64,000 bases of DNA from CAMYLR01 sp039588915 (GTDB taxonomy: Bacteria > Gemmatimonadota > Gemmatimonadetes > JACCXV01 > JAHWKZ01). The position numbers were made by a program, and so were the translations under genes. The stretch spans positions 1 to 64,000 of the forward strand of contig JBDGYV010000009.1 of assembly GCA_039588915.1 (NCBI GenBank), in the 5' to 3' direction. The notes beneath the pieces are model-generated. The model did not search any database. It was given only the letters and a program-made list of their open reading frames with translations, and was not told the DNA's origin. Of this stretch, positions 60,597 to 64,000 are shown piece after piece. Positions within the stretch are counted from its first letter, which is position 1. The number at the start of each line of letters is the position of its first letter.

Positions 60597-61052
60597 GTGC
60601 CGGTACGACATCGTCGCTATGGGGGGACTCCCCAGACCGCGCTCGCAGACTACATCGAGCAAAACTCTCGTCGCTGGGTCGAGGCGTGGCTCGAAACGGT
60701 CAAGCGCGACGGCGGTACACCGCGCTACCATGACATCGAGGACGCCGCGGAGTTTATTCGCGACACCGAGGCGCTCTACAACTACCTGGCGTTATGGCTC
60801 CGCACAGCCAGGTGGGACCCGCGGATCGACCCTCATTACGAACGGATCGGTCGTACCCGGCGCGAGGCCGGGTTCCCGCTGAGCGAAGTCGTCCGCGCTA
60901 TTCTGCTCGCGAAGCGGCACCTATGGGATGGAATCGTCGCCGACTGCCAGCTGTCGACCGCGTTGGAGCTACAGGCGTCGAAGGCGAATGGGATGTTCTA
61001 CGACCGAGCGATCTACTACACCATCGTCGGTTACGAGGAGGACGAGCGCTAG
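60597..61052 (+). CDS. Stand-alone RsbRD-N-like helical protein
   Basis: 151 residues from GTG at 60597 with RBS GGGAGG, 15 bases after purF. Mostly alpha-helical. YERIGRTRREAGFPLSEVVR and AILLAKRHLWDGIVAD resemble the RsbRD N-terminal domain found in stressosome proteins and PucR-type regulators, where it is a sensory helical bundle; here nothing is attached to it. TALADYIEQNSRRWVEAWLE at the start fits the same family. I place it there with moderate confidence only. The stop shares CTAG with the convergent gene. A regulatory role for the pur operon is not shown. Confidence 0.65.
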   Translation: MPVRHRRYGGTPQTALADYIEQNSRRWVEAWLETVKRDGGTPRYHDIEDAAEFIRDTEALYNYLALWLRTARWDPRIDPHYERIGRTRREAGFPLSEVVRAILLAKRHLWDGIVADCQLSTALELQASKANGMFYDRAIYYTIVGYEEDER

Positions 61053-61225
61053 CGTTCTGCCGGGGGTGACTCCGGTTCTACAATCTCGACGCCGTTCTCG
61101 ATCGTCTGTGGTTTGTTGTCGCCCCCCCGCAATAGATGGTCCACGTACAACACGGTCGCTAGTGCGATGACCAGCGCCACCAACGCCAGCGCCCAGCGGC
61201 TCGGACGGTCACCCAACGCTCTCAC
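61049..61225 (-). CDS. Small single-span membrane protein of unknown function
   Basis: 58 residues from GTG at 61225, which overlaps the preceding gene by 17 bases. A positively charged start (RALGDRPSRW) is followed by one membrane helix (ALALVALVIALATVLYVDHL) and an acidic tail (ENGVEIVEPESPPAER), so the C-terminus is likely periplasmic. I do not recognise a family. It is probably translated with the gene upstream; co-orientation, overlap and a clear membrane segment are the support. The exact start is uncertain. Confidence 0.5.
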   Translation of the reverse strand: MRALGDRPSRWALALVALVIALATVLYVDHLLRGGDNKPQTIENGVEIVEPESPPAER

Positions 61226-61622
61226 CGTCGTTCTCGCCTCGCGCTGAACGGTGCATCGCTTGTCGCACCGCGATCGCCAGCTCCGCCACCGCCGGCATCG
61301 GGCGCTGATATCCGACAACCCGATACGCCCAATTTGGCTCAGTCGTCAAGATCTGCACTCCGAACATCGTTCGCTGGACATTCAACACGCGACCCCATGG
61401 GATACGGCGGTAGCGCCAGAGATACTTGACCCCGAGAGCCTTGGAGCCGATCCGAATCGCCGGAGCCACGTAGGCGCCCAACCCGAGACTGAAAAGCGAC
61501 CACAGCAGAATGAACCAGCGGTGGACAAAGACATCGATCGAGAAGAGGTACAAGAACAACGCGGCGCTCGCAAAGAACCAGCCCTTCAGCAGCCATCGGA
61601 CGAGCGGGTAGGCGAACTCCAT
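61209..61622 (-). CDS. Two-helix membrane protein, possible bacterial PH-like domain
   Basis: 137 residues. Two membrane segments (about 8-30, LVRWLLKGWFFASAALFLYL; and 35-58, WFILLWSLFSLGLGAYVAP) are followed by a basic beta-rich stretch: YLWRYRRIPWGRVLNVQRTM, VQILTTEPNWAYRVV, then a helix (VAELAIAVRQAMHR). Layout resembles DUF304/bPH2-type membrane proteins but the match is weak. It lies 2 bases after rnr. Function unknown. Confidence 0.7.
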   Translation of the reverse strand: MEFAYPLVRWLLKGWFFASAALFLYLFSIDVFVHRWFILLWSLFSLGLGAYVAPAIRIGSKALGVKYLWRYRRIPWGRVLNVQRTMFGVQILTTEPNWAYRVVGYQRPMPAVAELAIAVRQAMHRSARGENDGESVG

Positions 61623-61624
61623 GA

Positions 61625-63760
61625 CTATGTCTCCGGCTCAATCAGCGCGAAGTCGATCTGTCGTGCGTCCTTGTTGACCGCGGCGACGGACACTCGGATC
61701 GGGTCCGCTAGCCGAAACCGACGACCGGTGTTGCGGCCAAGCAAGGCGTAGTGGTCTTCGTGAAACTCGTAGTAGTCGTCATTTAGCCCGCTGACGTGCA
61801 CCAGGCCGTCCACGAAGTAGTCGTCGAGCCGGACAAAAAAACCAAACGAGCGCACGCGGCTGATACAACCGGAAAACTCGTCGCCAATGTGGCGCTCCAT
61901 GAACTCGACTTTCTTCAGATCGATCGAGTCACGCTCAGCGTCATCGGCAATGCGCTCTCTAAGAGACGCGTGCTCTGCGGTCCGCTCGAGTCGGGCGACC
62001 AGCCGTTCCCGGCGCTCGGGATCTTTCCAACGCTCGCCCCCGCTGTGCCTCTTGAGCACCCGATGCGCGACCAGATCGGGGTAGCGCCGAATCGGTGACG
62101 TGAAATGTCCGTAGTGCTCAGCTGCCAGACCGAAATGACCGTTGTTCTCGACCTCGTAGCTGGCTCGCATCATGGACGTGAGAACGACGCTGTTCATGAG
62201 CTCCTCTTCGGGTTTGCCCCTGACATCGTTCAACAACTTGGCGAGGTGCTGGGGCTTCACCTCGTTTCCACGACCTGAGAGTGAGCAGCCGCAAACGGCC
62301 GCAAAACGACGAACGCGGTCAAGTTTTTCCGGCGATGGTCGCTCGTGAACGCGGTAGATGAACGGGATTTTTTGCTCGCTGGCGTGCCGGGCCACGATCT
62401 CGTTGGCCAACAGCATGAACTCCTCGATCAACCGCATGCTATCCAGTCGGACCTTCTCTTTGATGTCTATCGGAAACCCATCCTCATCCAGCTCGACGCC
62501 GGCCTCCGGTAGATCAAAGTCGAGGCTACCCCGCTCAGCGCGGCGGTTGCGTAGCACCTTCGCGAGCCGTCTCAACGTCTGGAGCTCCCACAGAATCTCC
62601 TTGTGCTCCTCGACCTCGGGCTCGCTCTGAATCATCGCTTGAGCCTCCATATAGGTCAGCCGGAATCGACTCCGGATCACCGTTTCCGTGATTTGGTAAT
62701 CCTGGATGTTGGCATCGCCATCGATGGTCGCGATCACCGAGTACGTGAGGCGATCCTTGTTTGGCACTAGCGAGCACAAGTCATTGGAGAGGCGCTCGGG
62801 GAGCATGGGGATGACGCGGTCCACCAAGTAGATCGACGTCGCGCGCTCGTAGGCCTCCTCGTCGATGTCGCTGTCCATTGCCACGTAGTGGCTCACATCC
62901 GCGATGTGGATCCCCACTTCATACAGATCGTCATCGAGACGCCGAATCGATAGCGCATCATCGAAATCCTTGGCATCCGCCGGGTCGATCGTGAACGCGG
63001 CTCTATCCCGCAGGTCGAGCCGCCGGCCGGCTTCGAGCTCGAGGTTCACGGTGATTTCCGTGGCGGCAGACTCAACATCCGCGGGAAAGTCGGTGTCGAG
63101 TCCGTGCCCCATAATGATCGACAGGATATCGACCCCGGGGGTGTCGGCATCGCCCAGCACCTCGGTGATCCGGCCCTCGGGGCTCTTTTTTCCGTCGCCC
63201 CAATCGTCGATCGTAGCGACGACCTTTTGGCCCTCTTCGGCGTCTTGCAGGTGCTCCCCGGCCACGAATACGTCGAACCGAAGGCGTGGGTTGTCGGGGC
63301 GAACAAAACCGAAGTGCTTTCCGTGCTGAAGCGTCCCAACGACCTGAGTCCTCGCGCGCTCCAGAACACGAATCACCTGACCCTCGGGATTGCCTTCCCG
63401 TCGGCGGTGCTCGGTTCGGGCAACGACGCGATCCCCGTGTCGCGCCCCCGCCAACCGGTGGGACGGCACGAAGACATCGGCGCCGGGAAGGCGCCGCTCC
63501 GGGACCACGAACCCAGCTCCCCCGCGAGTACCATCGAGACGACCGACCACCAGGTTGATCTGTTCGGGTAACGCGTACCGCTGGCCTTTGATCCGATAGA
63601 TCGAACCTTCGTCGGTCAACCGAACGAGCTCAGTCTTGAGCCCTTGATACCCCTCATCCCCCACCCCGAGTCCACGGGCGATCTCCTTTAGCTTGAGCGG
63701 TCGCTTCGCATGCTCGCCTAGGTGCTGGATGATTCGGCGTTCGAGGGCGTCAACGCTCAA
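61625..63760 (-). CDS. rnr: Ribonuclease R
   Basis: 711 residues. The N-terminal winged helix has ALERRIIQHLGEHAKRPLKL. Two cold-shock/OB domains follow (VVGRLDGTRGGAGFVVPERR; VVGTLQHGKHFGFVRPDNP). The RNB catalytic domain has FTIDPADAKDFDDALSIRR with the four catalytic Asp, YLVDRVIPMLPERLSNDLCS and HYGHFTSPIRRYPDLVAHR. A C-terminal S1 domain has RVRSFGFFVRLDDYFVDG. It degrades structured RNA 3' to 5'. TTG at 63760 shares TTGA with the upstream stop. Confidence 0.96.
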   Translation of the reverse strand: MSVDALERRIIQHLGEHAKRPLKLKEIARGLGVGDEGYQGLKTELVRLTDEGSIYRIKGQRYALPEQINLVVGRLDGTRGGAGFVVPERRLPGADVFVPSHRLAGARHGDRVVARTEHRRREGNPEGQVIRVLERARTQVVGTLQHGKHFGFVRPDNPRLRFDVFVAGEHLQDAEEGQKVVATIDDWGDGKKSPEGRITEVLGDADTPGVDILSIIMGHGLDTDFPADVESAATEITVNLELEAGRRLDLRDRAAFTIDPADAKDFDDALSIRRLDDDLYEVGIHIADVSHYVAMDSDIDEEAYERATSIYLVDRVIPMLPERLSNDLCSLVPNKDRLTYSVIATIDGDANIQDYQITETVIRSRFRLTYMEAQAMIQSEPEVEEHKEILWELQTLRRLAKVLRNRRAERGSLDFDLPEAGVELDEDGFPIDIKEKVRLDSMRLIEEFMLLANEIVARHASEQKIPFIYRVHERPSPEKLDRVRRFAAVCGCSLSGRGNEVKPQHLAKLLNDVRGKPEEELMNSVVLTSMMRASYEVENNGHFGLAAEHYGHFTSPIRRYPDLVAHRVLKRHSGGERWKDPERRERLVARLERTAEHASLRERIADDAERDSIDLKKVEFMERHIGDEFSGCISRVRSFGFFVRLDDYFVDGLVHVSGLNDDYYEFHEDHYALLGRNTGRRFRLADPIRVSVAAVNKDARQIDFALIEPET

Positions 63761-63924
63761 AACGACTCTGCCTCGTCAATCAACATGATCGGGATGTCGT
63801 CTTTGATCGGATAGCGCAGCTTGCAGGCCGCGCACTCGAGAACCTGTTCGTTTTCCTTGTACTCCAGGTCGCCCTTGCATTTTGGGCAGGCCAGGATCTC
63901 CAGCAACTCCTTGTCCAGCGCCAT
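63757..63924 (-). CDS. Trm112-like small zinc protein (UPF0434)
   Basis: 55 residues from ATG at 63924 with a strong RBS (AAAGGAG). It begins ALDKELLEILACPKCKGDLE, then VLECAACKLRYPIKDDIPIM with two CxxC pairs. Bacterial Trm112/UPF0434 proteins bind zinc and partner with methyltransferases, or are of unknown role. It overlaps rnr by 4 bases. The in-frame extension to 63945 is not supported by an RBS. Confidence 0.85.
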   Translation of the reverse strand: MALDKELLEILACPKCKGDLEYKENEQVLECAACKLRYPIKDDIPIMLIDEAESF

Positions 63925-63965
63925 TGAAGGCTCCTTTCTGTGCAATCGTTCGATGAGTCGATCGG

Positions 63966-64000
63966 CTACGGCTTGTAGCCAAAGAACTTGAGGTCCGCTT
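63966..64000 (-). CDS. Possible 3' end of an upstream gene (window edge)
   Basis: In one minus-strand frame the edge reads ADLKFFGYKP then TAG (63968-63966), 41 bases before the Trm112-like start. Codon choice (GAC, CTC, AAG, TTC) and absence of other candidates make a real C-terminus plausible. Only 10 full codons are visible, so product and existence are uncertain. Confidence 0.3.
   Translation of the reverse strand, partial: ADLKFFGYKP

Overview
The window is a compact, GC-rich, Gram-negative bacterial chromosome segment. About 60 protein genes are packed almost end to end, very often sharing 1-4 bases (ATGA, GTGA, TTGA, TAATG). No intergenic stretch exceeds about 140 bases. I see no tRNA, rRNA, CRISPR array, insertion sequence or prophage. 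A TonB protein, a TonB-type outer-membrane economy, a DapF with the variant start KMSGGGNDF, and an S8 protease with a C-terminal FlgD/Por-like sorting domain point to the FCB/Gemmatimonadota neighbourhood. That placement is an inference, not a demonstrated assignment.

Layout. (1) 1-3.6 kb, minus strand: the promoter-proximal part of a bacterial microcompartment (BMC) operon. In transcription order it holds an EutL-like tandem shell protein, a BMC-H shell protein with a winged-helix tail (EutK-like), a ParA ATPase, a 109-residue protein with encapsulation-peptide-like helices, a phosphotransacetylase, and a canonical BMC-H protein cut by the window edge. A good sigma70-type promoter lies at 3624-3652. 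This is the most interesting part of the window. (2) 3.7-7.8 kb: tonB, leuS, a terminator, dapF. (3) 7.8-18.7 kb: an envelope-glycan cluster (four glycosyltransferases, two methyltransferases, a YfhO-type membrane protein, a flippase-like membrane protein, a cation/proton antiporter, a phosphoesterase). (4) 18.7-25.4 kb: nusB and the riboflavin genes ribH-ribBA-ribE-ribD, with ribE carrying a frame-changing lesion, then an outer-membrane protein, purM and a PfkB kinase. (5) 25.4-34 kb: argS, an FmdB zinc ribbon and a propionyl-CoA carboxylase/methylmalonyl-CoA mutase operon with an rRNA methyltransferase gene inside it. (6) 34-41.2 kb: a LpoA-like lipoprotein candidate, rpsA, cmk, a histone-H1-tailed DksA-like protein, a LytR_C protein, yqeK and a one-domain GlmU. 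(7) 41.2-50.7 kb: panC-panB-folK-folB, a secreted subtilase, a TIM-barrel isomerase, and an HD-GYP/HEAT-repeat pair. (8) 50.8-61 kb, mostly plus strand: lexA, (dctA on minus), truA, htrA, purC-S-Q-L-F and an RsbRD-like protein. (9) 61-64 kb, minus: two small membrane proteins, rnr, a Trm112-like zinc protein and the end of one more gene.

How it works together. The shell genes and Pta imply a metabolosome that makes an acyl-CoA inside a protein shell and recycles CoA. The signature enzymes lie beyond the left edge. The ParA next to a DNA-binding-like shell protein suggests that the compartment is positioned or segregated on the nucleoid. The propionyl-CoA carboxylase/mutase set can convert propionyl-CoA to succinyl-CoA. 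Most remaining genes are housekeeping: purine, riboflavin, folate and pantothenate synthesis, translation, and RNA turnover.
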